From the NCBI RefSeq assembly GCF_022539405.1, contig NZ_CP054394.1:2903501-2967500 (forward strand): a stretch of DNA of 64,000 bases, read 5' to 3'. A model generated the notes under the pieces. The model saw nothing but the letters and a program-made list of their open reading frames with translations. It made no database searches and was not told where the DNA came from. Of this stretch, positions 1 through 10,338 are shown one piece after another. The position numbers were made by a program, and so were the translations under genes. The stretch is from Natranaerofaba carboxydovora. Its GTDB lineage: Bacteria; Bacillota; Natranaerobiia; Natranaerobiales; Natranaerofabaceae. How positions within the stretch are numbered: position 1 is the first letter of the stretch; every line of letters starts with the position of its first letter.

Positions 1-92
1 TTGAACCAGGTTTTTTGCAAAGCTTATACGGGGTTTTTTTGATAATCATGGGGATATTCGAGATTTGTGAAGCAAAAAAAATGAAAATGTAA

Positions 93-192
93 TGTTGATT
101 CTACTGCAAAAGTCATATGAACAAAGTTTTGTTTTTGATTAATAAAAAACACTATATCTTATGTGAATAGACTTTTTGAAGTAGAGTCAACA
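93..192. repeat. Imperfect palindromic repeat, copy 1 (MITE-like)
   Basis: This 100-bp imperfect palindrome has ends reading TGTTGA. One arm contains CTACTGCAAAAGTCATATGA. The other, read on the minus strand, contains CAAAAAGTCTATTCACATAA. Both arms recur near 57.1 kb and 61.6 kb, in the opposite order. It ends 1 bp from the stop codon of the penicillin-binding protein gene. No coding potential is seen, and nothing else is recognised in bases 1-92. Confidence 0.75.
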
Positions 193-193
193 T

Positions 194-2185
194 TTACCAA
201 ACACCCCAGTGAAGCCCTGGAATATCAAAATGCTCATCACATATTTCCCTTGACACCTTGTTTGGCAAGAAATGTTCTTCTTTTACATGGTCATCCGGGC
301 AGTTAGTACTAGCTATATTGCCTGACTCTTGACATATATCTTTTGCGACCATCCCATCAGGCTTATCAAAGTTACCAAATTCATATTTTTCATCTGCCCT
401 ATTCATAAACCTGGCCCAAAGGGGCGCAGCAAGACCACCACCAGTACCCTGTAAAACTTCATTTTTATCATCTCCAATGTGAACACCCACAACAAGCTCA
501 GGAGTATAACCGACAAAAGCTGCATCTCTACCATCTTGACTTGTACCTGTTTTGCCGGCAGCATCAAAGCTAACATTCTGATATATTGAAGAAGCTGTAC
601 CTTCAGGAGATATTACATCTTTTAACATATTAGTTAGTTGATAAGCAATCCTTTCGTCAAGTACTACCTCTCTACTATTCTCATCCTGGTATACGGTTTC
701 ATTTTTGAAATTTTCTACTTCTTTAATCAGAGTTGGAGCAGTTCTTACCCCATGATTTGCAAAGGGCGCATAAGAAGCTGTAACTTCATAGAGACTAACC
801 CCAAAGGCACCCATCGGCAAGGACAGCCAGGGGGAGAGATCGCTTTCTATCCCTAGTTTTTTGGCATATCTAACACTATTTTTAGGATTAATTTCTTTAT
901 TTATGGTTACAGCTGCAACATTGCAAGACTTGGTAAGGGCGCGTCTTAAGGTGAAATCTTCATCATGGTATCCCCCGCCAAAACAGGTAGGTGTATAAAC
1001 TTCATCACTATTACCATCCAGCTTAAATTCTGTTTCTTCACACGTGATCATAGTTGCTGGATGATAGTGTTTTTCTTCTAGGGCAGTAGCATAAACAAAA
1101 GGTTTAAAGACTGACCCCATTTCCCTTCCATTTTTTAAGTTGGCCCTGTTTAGCTCTGATTTTTCAAAACTCCTACCGCCCACCAGTGTTCTCACAAATC
1201 CTGTGTCTGGCTCTAATGCTACAAGAGAACCCTGGGGTTGTGCCAGCCTAGTTTCATCAACCTCCAAATATCTTTGTACAGGTAGATCGTTTTGCATAAT
1301 TGATTTTGCTTCTTTTTGAAGCTCCCTATCAAGAGTTGTATGTACTACTAATCCATTTTCGTGAATAGACTTTCCTTTGTTTCCTTTAATCTCTCTAAGC
1401 TCTCTAATTACCTGGTTGGCGAAATAAGGAAACTCGGATTTCCCTCTGCTGATCTCAGCTAGCTCTATATCATCATTCATTGCTTCAGTAACCTCTTCTG
1501 CACCAATAAACCCATTATCATACATTTTTGATAGAACTACATTCCTTCTTCTTTTGGCTGCGCTTATATCATTATGAGGGGAATAACCATAAGGACTTCG
1601 AATGAGACCGATTAACATAGCTTTTTCTGACAGAGTAATGTCAGAAACATTTTTGTCAAAATAAAGCCTGCTAGCGGCTTCAATACCATACGCACCATGG
1701 CCGAAATAAACTTTATTTAAATACCTCTCAATAATTTCTTGCTTGGTCAGGTTTCTTTCAAGAAATATTGTATATGCAACTTCATTAATCTTTCTGGCAA
1801 AAGTTCTATCCTGGCTCAAAAAATAATTCTTGGCTAACTGCTGGGTTATCGTAGACCCACCCTCTACTATCCTTCGCTCACTTATATTAGTAAGTGCTGC
1901 TCTTGCTACACCTCTAAAATCAATGCCATAATGATCATAAAAACGTTCATCTTCTACGGATATTAAAGCTTGTATTACCTCGTTTGGAATTTCATCAATG
2001 GATTTTTTTATTCTGTAATCACTATAATCTTTGTAGAATTCATTGCCATCCTTATCTAATAAAGTTACTGCAGTCTTTTGGTCTGGTATAGGATCCTCTT
2101 CAATTGCTTTTACTACAATGGGTAAATAAAATACACTTAAGAAAAATATTAGGACAAAAATAAGGAAAACTAATAGCAAGAACAT
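194..2185 (-). CDS. Class A penicillin-binding protein (PBP1A-type), apparent N-terminal frameshift
   Basis: Bifunctional peptidoglycan synthase with an N-terminal membrane anchor and an extracellular enzyme. The glycosyltransferase-51 domain shows the catalytic-glutamate motif EDERFYDHYGID near residue 80 and then EGGSTITQQLAKN. The transpeptidase domain shows the Ser-x-x-Lys motif in GSVFKPF, an SCN motif and KTGTS. The open frame starts at an ATG with no ribosome-binding site, directly at the membrane helix. A well-placed GGGAGG with ATG at 2235 opens a basic cytoplasmic tail (MYLAKKQKRPKRSFFKK...) in another frame. One extra A in the T7-A6 tract at 2185-2197 would join the two. The intended protein is therefore probably about 680 residues. 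This is either a sequencing or natural indel, or slippage. Function is secure; the start is not. Confidence 0.9.
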   Translation of the reverse strand: MFLLLVFLIFVLIFFLSVFYLPIVVKAIEEDPIPDQKTAVTLLDKDGNEFYKDYSDYRIKKSIDEIPNEVIQALISVEDERFYDHYGIDFRGVARAALTNISERRIVEGGSTITQQLAKNYFLSQDRTFARKINEVAYTIFLERNLTKQEIIERYLNKVYFGHGAYGIEAASRLYFDKNVSDITLSEKAMLIGLIRSPYGYSPHNDISAAKRRRNVVLSKMYDNGFIGAEEVTEAMNDDIELAEISRGKSEFPYFANQVIRELREIKGNKGKSIHENGLVVHTTLDRELQKEAKSIMQNDLPVQRYLEVDETRLAQPQGSLVALEPDTGFVRTLVGGRSFEKSELNRANLKNGREMGSVFKPFVYATALEEKHYHPATMITCEETEFKLDGNSDEVYTPTCFGGGYHDEDFTLRRALTKSCNVAAVTINKEINPKNSVRYAKKLGIESDLSPWLSLPMGAFGVSLYEVTASYAPFANHGVRTAPTLIKEVENFKNETVYQDENSREVVLDERIAYQLTNMLKDVISPEGTASSIYQNVSFDAAGKTGTSQDGRDAAFVGYTPELVVGVHIGDDKNEVLQGTGGGLAAPLWARFMNRADEKYEFGNFDKPDGMVAKDICQESGNIASTNCPDDHVKEEHFLPNKVSREICDEHFDIPGLHWGVW

Positions 2186-2360
2186 TTTTTAAAAAAAGAT
2201 CTTTTAGGTCTTTTTTGTTTTTTAGCGAGATACATATGCTAGTTCCTCCCGTTTTTAAACCTATTCTTCCATGTTTGGCCGAGAATTATTACTCTGATGA
2301 TTAATCTGATGATAAATTGTTTTTTTTATTAAAAAATAAGTTACCTTCTGTCAATCTTTG

Positions 2361-2389
2361 TTGAAAAGGTTGTCTAAAAGTGATAATCT
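2361..2389 (+). promoter_or_regulatory. Sigma-A-type promoter for kamA
   Basis: TTGAAA (2361-2366), a 17-bp spacer and TAATCT (2384-2389) lie about 43 bp ahead of the aminomutase start. Both hexamers are close to consensus. The AAGGAGG ribosome-binding site follows at 2418-2424. Confidence 0.6.
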
Positions 2390-2431
2390 TATATAGATTA
2401 ATATTTATTTAAAAGTCAAGGAGGCAAGTTT

Positions 2432-3706
2432 TTGATGCCAGAACAAAGAAGTACTTATTTTGAATCAATACCTGTAGATTCTTGGAATGATTGGAAATGG
2501 CAATTAAAAAACAGAATTACAAGTGTTGACGAGTTAAAGGAAATAGTTAACCTAACGAAAAATGAAGAAAAAGGTATTGGCGAAACCCTTAAACATCTTA
2601 GAATGGCAATAACACCTTATTATGCTAGTTTAATGGATAAAGACAATCCTAGTTGCCCCATACGGCTTCAAGCTATCCCAAGTTCTTTAGAGGTTGATAG
2701 AAGCAAACATGATTTAGAAGACCCTTTACATGAAGATACAGATTCTCCTGTGCCAGGTATTACCCACAGGTATCCTGATAGAGTTTTATTTCTTGTTACT
2801 GACCAGTGTTCAATGTACTGTAGACACTGTACAAGAAGGCGAATTGCAGGCACCACTGATAACATAAGACCTTCAGAAGAGTTAAATAATGCTATAGAAT
2901 ACATTAAAAAAACACCTGAAATTAGAGATGTATTAATCTCGGGTGGCGACGGCTTATTAATCCCTGACGAAAAACTTGAAGAGTTAATCAAAAAACTAAG
3001 AGAAATTTCCCATGTGGAGATTATTAGAATAGGAACTAGAACACCAGTGGTTATGCCGCAAAGAATTACAGAGGATCTAGTAAGTATTTTAAAAAAATAT
3101 CATCCAATTTGGGTAAACACACATTTTAATCATCCTAAAGAAATCACAGAAGAAGCAAAGAATGCTATAACAAAATTAGCAGATGCCGGGATACCTCTCG
3201 GTAATCAAAGCGTACTTTTAAACGGTGTCAATAATTGTCCACATATAATGAAAGATCTGGTCCATGAACTAACCAAAATACGTGTACGTCCTTATTATCT
3301 GTATCAGTGTGATCTCTCACAGGGAATAGAACATTTTAGGACTCCAGTTTCTACTGGGATAGAAATAATAGAGTCCCTTCGCGGGCATACCAGCGGCTTT
3401 TGTGTGCCAACTTTTGTTGTGGATGCTCCGGGAGGAGGCGGAAAAATTCCTGTTTCGCCTCAGTATCTTATATCTCAATCATCTGACAAGGTTATCTTGC
3501 GTAATTATGAAGGTGTTATAGCAAGTTATCAGGAGCCACTAAAACAAAACGAAGACGAAAGAACCCATTTGTGCGTTAAAGGTGAATGTTATGATAAATC
3601 TTCAAATAATAGCAAGGAAGAGATTGGAATCAAAAAGCTTTTTGCAGAAGAGTCAATAAGTTTGGAACCTAAAGAACTTTCAAGAGAACTTCGCAGAAAA
3701 AAATAA
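2432..3706 (+). CDS. kamA: Lysine 2,3-aminomutase (radical SAM, PLP)
   Basis: Interconverts L-lysine and L-beta-lysine using S-adenosylmethionine, a [4Fe-4S] cluster and pyridoxal phosphate. The cluster motif CSMYCRHC (Cys-x3-Cys-x2-Cys) is in the first half. The PLP-lysine motif DAPGGGGK lies near residue 335. The substrate aspartates expected for lysine, in QCDLSQG and in VVDAPGGGG, are both present, which argues against the glutamate 2,3-aminomutase relative. The length of 424 aa fits KamA. The start may be TTG 2432 (7 nt after AAGGAGG) or ATG 2435. It stands alone with its own promoter. No ablB-like acetyltransferase or lysine-fermentation gene is adjacent, so the role (beta-lysine osmolyte or catabolism) is open. 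Confidence 0.93.
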   Translation: MMPEQRSTYFESIPVDSWNDWKWQLKNRITSVDELKEIVNLTKNEEKGIGETLKHLRMAITPYYASLMDKDNPSCPIRLQAIPSSLEVDRSKHDLEDPLHEDTDSPVPGITHRYPDRVLFLVTDQCSMYCRHCTRRRIAGTTDNIRPSEELNNAIEYIKKTPEIRDVLISGGDGLLIPDEKLEELIKKLREISHVEIIRIGTRTPVVMPQRITEDLVSILKKYHPIWVNTHFNHPKEITEEAKNAITKLADAGIPLGNQSVLLNGVNNCPHIMKDLVHELTKIRVRPYYLYQCDLSQGIEHFRTPVSTGIEIIESLRGHTSGFCVPTFVVDAPGGGGKIPVSPQYLISQSSDKVILRNYEGVIASYQEPLKQNEDERTHLCVKGECYDKSSNNSKEEIGIKKLFAEESISLEPKELSRELRRKK

Positions 3707-3747
3707 CTTGCAATCTAGGTGACCTTATAAGATAATAATGCTGGTAA

Positions 3748-5370
<1,623 letters not shown>

Positions 5371-5450
5371 TTCTACAGCAAAAAACCTACCTGCTACCAA
5401 CGTGTTGCAAGAATAAATATCACAATAAACTATATCAAAGCCAAACAAAA

Positions 5451-5489
5451 AACTTCCGACCTAAAGATTAAATCCCTTGGTCGGAAGTT
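5451..5489. terminator. Bidirectional terminator between pyrG and the GltB-like gene
   Basis: A perfect 11-bp stem, AACTTCCGACC against GGTCGGAAGTT, is followed by a T tract to the right and preceded by an A tract to the left. It can therefore stop both the pyrG transcript and the converging minus-strand transcript. Confidence 0.9.
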
Positions 5490-5535
5490 TTTTATCATTT
5501 TATACAGTTATCATTTTGCAGCTTCACTTAAAGTC

Positions 5536-6804
5536 TTACTTATCAAACCAGGATGTAACGGGTTTGTCATAACCCATCAGCTTAACACCGGTAACAGCTG
5601 ATGCATTTATATTCAAAGCTACAAGGTCGTCCTTTGAAGGTTCATGAGTATCATTATGGCCTGATAGGGCTGTCAAAGTAACTAGCTCTTCTCTAGTTGC
5701 TTTTAGATAGTTACCAAGCTTATCTCCAGCTTCGTCGGGATCAAGTTTTGCAACTTTTTCTTCGTCTTGTGTTGCTATGCCATAAGGACATGTCCCGGTA
5801 TGGCACTGCTGACACCCTATACAGCCTATTGCTACCATAGCCGCGGTTCCTATACCACAAGCATCTGCCCCTAGGGCAAGAGCTTTGTACATATCTGCAC
5901 CGTTTCTTATCCCGCCCATAATTAGGAATTTAATACCTCTTTCTTTGGCACCTGTTTCATTGAACGCTTTCATAGCAGGCTCAAAAACACCTAAAGTTGG
6001 AACACCAGCGTGTTCTGCTACAATATGTGGAGCACAACCAGTTCCACCTTCTCCTCCATCAATTGCTACTGCATCAGGTCCAGCTTCTATAGCTAGCTTT
6101 GTATCTTCATATATGTCTCCAGGGCCTAGTTTAATAATTATAGGAATTTCATAGTTTGTTAGTTCTCTTAATAGGTTAACATGCTTTGCAAGGTCCTCAG
6201 CAGACTCAACATCAAGGTGTCTACAAGGGCTAAGGGCGTCTGTATCTTCATCTATTCCTCTAGTTTCTGCAATTTTGTCATTGATTTTTTCGGCCATCAA
6301 GTGACCACCCATACCAGGCTTTGCTCCCTGGCCTAGCTTTACCTCAACTGCATCAGCATTTTTCAGGTAGTCCATATTTACTCCAAATCTACCCGTCGAC
6401 CACTGAACTATTAGTTTGCCACCGTATTTTTCGCAAATCTCTGTTTCTTCTTGTAATCTGCCACCTTCTCCAGTTGCTGTAGCTATTCCAACCTGAGAAG
6501 CACCTTTTGCAAAGGCCATTTTGCCGTGTTTGCTAATAGCGCCAAAAGACATAGCAGCTATAAAAATAGGTACTTCTAGCTCTAAAGGACGTTTTAGATC
6601 TTCACCTATAACAACTTTGGTATCTATAGTTTCACGATATTTATCGTAAGCTGTCTTGTGTATTTGGGCCGGAACAATGAGTAGATCATCAAGGCTAGGA
6701 TATGGCATGTTTGCTCCAAAACCTCTAAGTTGATACTTTCCTTCTTCACCTTTTTGTTGTATATTTTTAATTATATTTTTTGTCCATATACTACTTAATG
6801 CCAT
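5536..6804 (-). CDS. Glutamate synthase FMN-domain protein (GltB central-domain type)
   Basis: Stand-alone version of the FMN-binding synthase domain of glutamate synthase large subunit. The barrel part carries GEGGTGCAP. The iron-sulfur region reads GCIGCQQCHTGTCPYGIATQ, with the cysteines spaced as in GOGAT [3Fe-4S] proteins. At 422 aa it corresponds to the archaeal-type split enzyme. Its ATG directly follows the TAA of the upstream GXGXG-domain gene with no gap, and its ribosome-binding site (GGGGGAG) lies inside that gene, so translation is probably coupled. No glutamine amidotransferase domain and no small subunit are nearby. The true amine donor and product (glutamate, or an N-substituted glutamate) cannot be told from sequence. 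Confidence 0.85.
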   Translation of the reverse strand: MALSSIWTKNIIKNIQQKGEEGKYQLRGFGANMPYPSLDDLLIVPAQIHKTAYDKYRETIDTKVVIGEDLKRPLELEVPIFIAAMSFGAISKHGKMAFAKGASQVGIATATGEGGRLQEETEICEKYGGKLIVQWSTGRFGVNMDYLKNADAVEVKLGQGAKPGMGGHLMAEKINDKIAETRGIDEDTDALSPCRHLDVESAEDLAKHVNLLRELTNYEIPIIIKLGPGDIYEDTKLAIEAGPDAVAIDGGEGGTGCAPHIVAEHAGVPTLGVFEPAMKAFNETGAKERGIKFLIMGGIRNGADMYKALALGADACGIGTAAMVAIGCIGCQQCHTGTCPYGIATQDEEKVAKLDPDEAGDKLGNYLKATREELVTLTALSGHNDTHEPSKDDLVALNINASAVTGVKLMGYDKPVTSWFDK

Positions 6805-7467
6805 TTACGCTCCCCCCTGACTTTTATCTTTCTCTTTAGTTTTATAGAAAGGTCTTAATACCTCAGGCTCTATTTTTCTAAATTTACTAGCATCAGCTTC
6901 AATGCCATATTTTTCAAAATAATTTTTTAATTTATTAATGTCATCATCATTTAGATCTGAAAGTTTTGCATTCCTTCCAAATCCATCAAATTCTCCACCT
7001 AAATATATTGAACCTTTTATAATCCATTCTCCAACCTGTGCACCAGCATTACCGGTAATAATTATATCACCAGCCAGGGAAAACAATCCTATGTTGTCTT
7101 TAACATTGCCATCAACTATAATTGTTCCACCTTTGTTCATCTGTCCTATTTTATTTCCTGCATCCCCTTTAACAACAATGGTTCCACCATACAAACCAAA
7201 ACCAAGTCCATCTCCTACACTTCCATCAATTACAATCTCACCATTACACATCATGTTACCTGTAAATCTACGAGCACTACCTTTAAGCTGTAAGCTAGCA
7301 CCACTATTTAGCGCTCCAAAAAAATCACCTACATCCCCTTCAATTTCAACCGGGTAAGGCTCTTCTATTCCTACGGCAATATTGTCTTCTAAGTTAACAT
7401 CGTTAATTACAGCCTTTTTCTTCTCTTTCAGCTCTTTCGTAATGGTTTTATTCACGCCATTTGACAA
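6805..7467 (-). CDS. GXGXG (glutamate synthase C-terminal) domain protein
   Basis: A 220-residue protein made mostly of the GXGXG beta-helix that forms the C-terminal domain of glutamate synthase. Repeated blocks such as GLGFGLYGGTIVVKGDAG, GQMNKGGTIIVDG and GLFSLAGDIIITGNAG are visible. It is the first gene of a two-gene operon with the FMN-domain protein, so the pair probably form one complex. The start is TTG, 7 nt after GGGGGGA. Related two- and three-gene sets act as split GOGAT or, in methylotrophs, as N-methylglutamate synthase. The missing amidotransferase leaves the function unresolved. Confidence 0.82.
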   Translation of the reverse strand: MSNGVNKTITKELKEKKKAVINDVNLEDNIAVGIEEPYPVEIEGDVGDFFGALNSGASLQLKGSARRFTGNMMCNGEIVIDGSVGDGLGFGLYGGTIVVKGDAGNKIGQMNKGGTIIVDGNVKDNIGLFSLAGDIIITGNAGAQVGEWIIKGSIYLGGEFDGFGRNAKLSDLNDDDINKLKNYFEKYGIEADASKFRKIEPEVLRPFYKTKEKDKSQGGA

Positions 7468-7500
7468 AGCTCCATCCCCCCAATAAAAAATTATATTTTT

Positions 7501-7529
7501 ATTTATATATTTTATTAAAATATATAAAT
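7501..7529. promoter_or_regulatory. AT-only inverted repeat upstream of the GXGXG gene
   Basis: Two perfect 14-bp arms (ATTTATATATTTTA and its complement) surround one central base, about 35 bp upstream of the TTG start. It could be an operator or an easily melted promoter element. The sequence is all A/T, so chance is a serious alternative. Confidence 0.3.
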
Positions 7530-7695
7530 ATTAACATTAGTAAAGTACTTTGGTATAGTTCCAAGTTCAAACACACTATTTAGTTCATTACATTATATTA
7601 GTTTTAAGTATATTTTCCCCTTCTAGCCTACGAATTTTAACACGAAGAGAATGAGTTGTCAAGTAATTGGATTCAATCCAATAATTAAGACAAAT

Positions 7696-7726
7696 AAAAA
7701 ATGCGAAGGTTTACTTCACATTTTTT
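7696..7726 (-). terminator. Terminator overlapping the racemase stop codon
   Basis: A stem AAAAAATG-GAAG against CTTC-CATTTTTT with one mismatch and a 5-nt loop. The TAA of the racemase gene lies in the loop. In the minus direction the stem ends in a T tract. Confidence 0.6.
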
Positions 7727-8433
7727 ATTCTTACTTCCTCTGAGTGACCTATTGTAGCATTTACCAAAGTATCCATCGGGTCAATCAAAGGCTTCTCTAT
7801 CATATCCTCTTTTAAAACCATTCCTATCTCACTACAACCACATATTATTATATTAGCGCCGCTTTCTATTAATTCATTGCTAGCTTCTATTAAAAGCTCA
7901 ACAGGTTCTCCTTCAGTCTGGCCACTCTTCAACCCGTTTTCCCCGTATATTGCTTCCATCACTTTTCTCTTCTGGCTAATATGATTTGGATATATAACAT
8001 TTACATCACCTAAGTATTTATCAAATAAACCCGTTTCTATTGTGCCAGTAGTAGCAAGCACTCCAACTTTTAAGTGGGAAGGAAAGTTGTTATAGATATA
8101 TTTTTTAACTTCTTCAAAAACATTCATGATTGTGTATGAGACTTCTTTTTGGATATCTTCTATAAAATAATGAGCTGTCATACAGGGCATACACGCAACA
8201 TCTACACCTAATAGTTCGAGATTTTTAGCAGTTTTAGTTATTTCGCTAACTGGGCTTTTTCCATTTTCTAAGATGGCTTTTGTTCTATCTGGAATCTTAG
8301 CATTACTATCAATGAAAACATGATAATGCTCTTGATCTTTTTTGGCTCGTGTGGCTTTAATTAGCTTCATGTAAAATTCACTTGTTGCTTCAGGGCCCAT
8401 GCCACCTATTACCCCAATTTTTAAATCGTTCAT
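7711..8433 (-). CDS. Aspartate/glutamate racemase family protein
   Basis: PLP-independent amino-acid racemase of the Asp/Glu family, which interconverts L and D acidic amino acids with two cysteines. The first catalytic cysteine is in CMPCMTAH near residue 83 and the second in ICGCSEIGM near residue 199. The N-terminus has the typical IGVIGGMGPEAT. At 240 aa it matches aspartate racemases better than MurI glutamate racemase. The ATG follows AGGGGGCG. It appears monocistronic. Substrate is inferred from family, not seen. Confidence 0.85.
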   Translation of the reverse strand: MNDLKIGVIGGMGPEATSEFYMKLIKATRAKKDQEHYHVFIDSNAKIPDRTKAILENGKSPVSEITKTAKNLELLGVDVACMPCMTAHYFIEDIQKEVSYTIMNVFEEVKKYIYNNFPSHLKVGVLATTGTIETGLFDKYLGDVNVIYPNHISQKRKVMEAIYGENGLKSGQTEGEPVELLIEASNELIESGANIIICGCSEIGMVLKEDMIEKPLIDPMDTLVNATIGHSEEVRIKNVK

Positions 8434-8657
8434 TATTTCGCCCCCTATTAATCATGTTGTAGTTTTTCATCAATGACCAGTGTGGACATTAACAAACGTA
8501 TGAATTTAAAAAAATATGAATTTTTTAAATTTTTATATTTTCATCATTTTTTATTATTTTTCTATTATAAAACAGCTCTTAGCGTAAATCAAGAAAAAAA
8601 TTTTTGACTTAACAATATAGAAACTTACATTTATTCCAATTAACTCTTTTAATCACT

Positions 8658-10112
8658 TTAACTTTCATTATATTCTTTTCTTTTTTCCTCAATCATTGTT
8701 CTTTTCAAATTCCATAAATCTTCAGAAAGATCTACATAGTATTTCTGTGGATTTTTCTTTCTCTTGTGTTCTTCCCACAGTTGTTCTAGAGAAGCTTCTC
8801 TGTTGTTTCTAATTTCTTCTAAACTTGGAGGTGTAGTACATCTTTCACCGTTATTTATAACTTTTTCCTGAAGCTCTATAGCCTGATAGTCTTCAACTAT
8901 TTTTTGCTTCCAGGGGCTAAATGGATCAAATAAAAGTAGGTTGTTTCCTATTTGCGGCAGTCTTTCTTCGAACCTTGTTATATAATCTCCTTCTGACTTA
9001 CCGGTATTTCGGTTAATAATGCGGTAGGGACGTTTTCTTCCGGGGAAAACAATTTTTTCTATATTATCAGACACCTTAATTTTGGGAATTCTTTCTTTCC
9101 CTTCTATTACTTCCACCAGCTTATAAACACCACCTAATGCCGGTTGATCATATGCGGTAATAACTCTTGTACCAACAGCGTACATATCTAGGTCCGCTCC
9201 CTGCAGCTTTAGGTCAGAAATAACATATTCATCCAGGTCACTGGAGGCTACAATTTGTATATCACTAAACCCATTTTCATCCAGCATACGCCGTGCTTCT
9301 TTTGACAAATAGGCCAAATCCCCACTATCTAATCGTATTGCTTTTACTTTTATTCCTTTTTCGTTTAGTTCTTTTGCCACCTTTATTGCATTTGGAACCC
9401 CGGTTTTTAGTGTATTATAGGTATCTACAAGAAGTATAACATTATCTTTATTTTCCTCACCATAAGCTCTAAAGGCTTCTTTTTCATCTTCAAAGCTTTG
9501 TACAAAAGCATGTGACATGGTACCTACCACAGGAATATCAAATCTTTTACCCGCTTCTACCAGAGAAGTCCCTTCAAAACCTGCAATATAGGCAGCTCTT
9601 GTGCCATAAAGGGAGGCCCCTAGCCCATGAGCCCTTCTAGCACCGAACTCAACAACCTGCTTGTCACCAGCAGTGTGCTTAACTCTTGATGCCTTAGTTG
9701 CTATAAGTGTCTCATGGTTAAAGATGTTTAAGAGAGCGGTCTCTACAAGCAGCGCCTCTATTATTCTGGCTTCAACTGTTAGTATAGGCTCATTGGGGAA
9801 AATTACCTCCCCTTCTTTCATAGAATATACATCCCCCGTGAACCTTAGACTTTTAAGTACCTGAAGAAAACCTTCATCAAAACCAAGGAAACGTAAATAT
9901 TCAATATCTTCTTCTTTAAATTCTAAATTTGTAAGGTATGATATTATATGCTCTAAACCTGCATAAATTGCATAACCATTGCCAAAGGGCAACCTCCTAA
10001 AAAACATATCAAATACAACATTTTTGTCCTGCAGTCCTTTTTTCACATAGGTCTGCATCATATTTAGCTGATATAGATCAGTATGAAGTGCAGCACCTTC
10101 TTTGGTTTCCAT
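8658..10112 (-). CDS. pncB: Nicotinate phosphoribosyltransferase
   Basis: Converts nicotinate and PRPP to nicotinate mononucleotide, the salvage entry to NAD. Recognised by the N-terminal HTDLYQLNMM, VEFGARRAHG, the LLVDTYNTLKTGVPNA region and IRLDSGDLAYLS, which are family signatures. It has 484 residues from the ATG at 10112. A TTG 12 nt upstream would sit directly against the GGAGG with no spacing, so the ATG (spacing 12) is preferred. It is flanked by AT-rich gaps and looks monocistronic. The 224-bp gap on its downstream side holds nothing recognisable. Confidence 0.95.
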   Translation of the reverse strand: METKEGAALHTDLYQLNMMQTYVKKGLQDKNVVFDMFFRRLPFGNGYAIYAGLEHIISYLTNLEFKEEDIEYLRFLGFDEGFLQVLKSLRFTGDVYSMKEGEVIFPNEPILTVEARIIEALLVETALLNIFNHETLIATKASRVKHTAGDKQVVEFGARRAHGLGASLYGTRAAYIAGFEGTSLVEAGKRFDIPVVGTMSHAFVQSFEDEKEAFRAYGEENKDNVILLVDTYNTLKTGVPNAIKVAKELNEKGIKVKAIRLDSGDLAYLSKEARRMLDENGFSDIQIVASSDLDEYVISDLKLQGADLDMYAVGTRVITAYDQPALGGVYKLVEVIEGKERIPKIKVSDNIEKIVFPGRKRPYRIINRNTGKSEGDYITRFEERLPQIGNNLLLFDPFSPWKQKIVEDYQAIELQEKVINNGERCTTPPSLEEIRNNREASLEQLWEEHKRKKNPQKYYVDLSEDLWNLKRTMIEEKRKEYNES

Positions 10113-10338
10113 TTTGTACGTCAACCTCCTGTTTACATGGTAATTAAGCTATAATCACAATGATTATACTTTTATTATTTGTGTTTCTCTATTATATCAG
10201 TTTTCCTTTTAAGTTAAAATTTTCTTTTTATATCCAAGTTCTTTGTTATGAAATTTTATTTCTCTTTAGTTCACTAACCAAGACTACTTATGTTATAGTA
10301 TAAAAGATCCATTAGTTATTTAAAGAAAGGAGATATTA

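Noticed and set aside
6938..7357. Plus-strand frame of 139 codons opposite the GXGXG gene
   Set aside because: Pro/Ser/Ile-rich shadow of a Gly/Asp-rich coding repeat; the real gene on the other strand has clear domain motifs.
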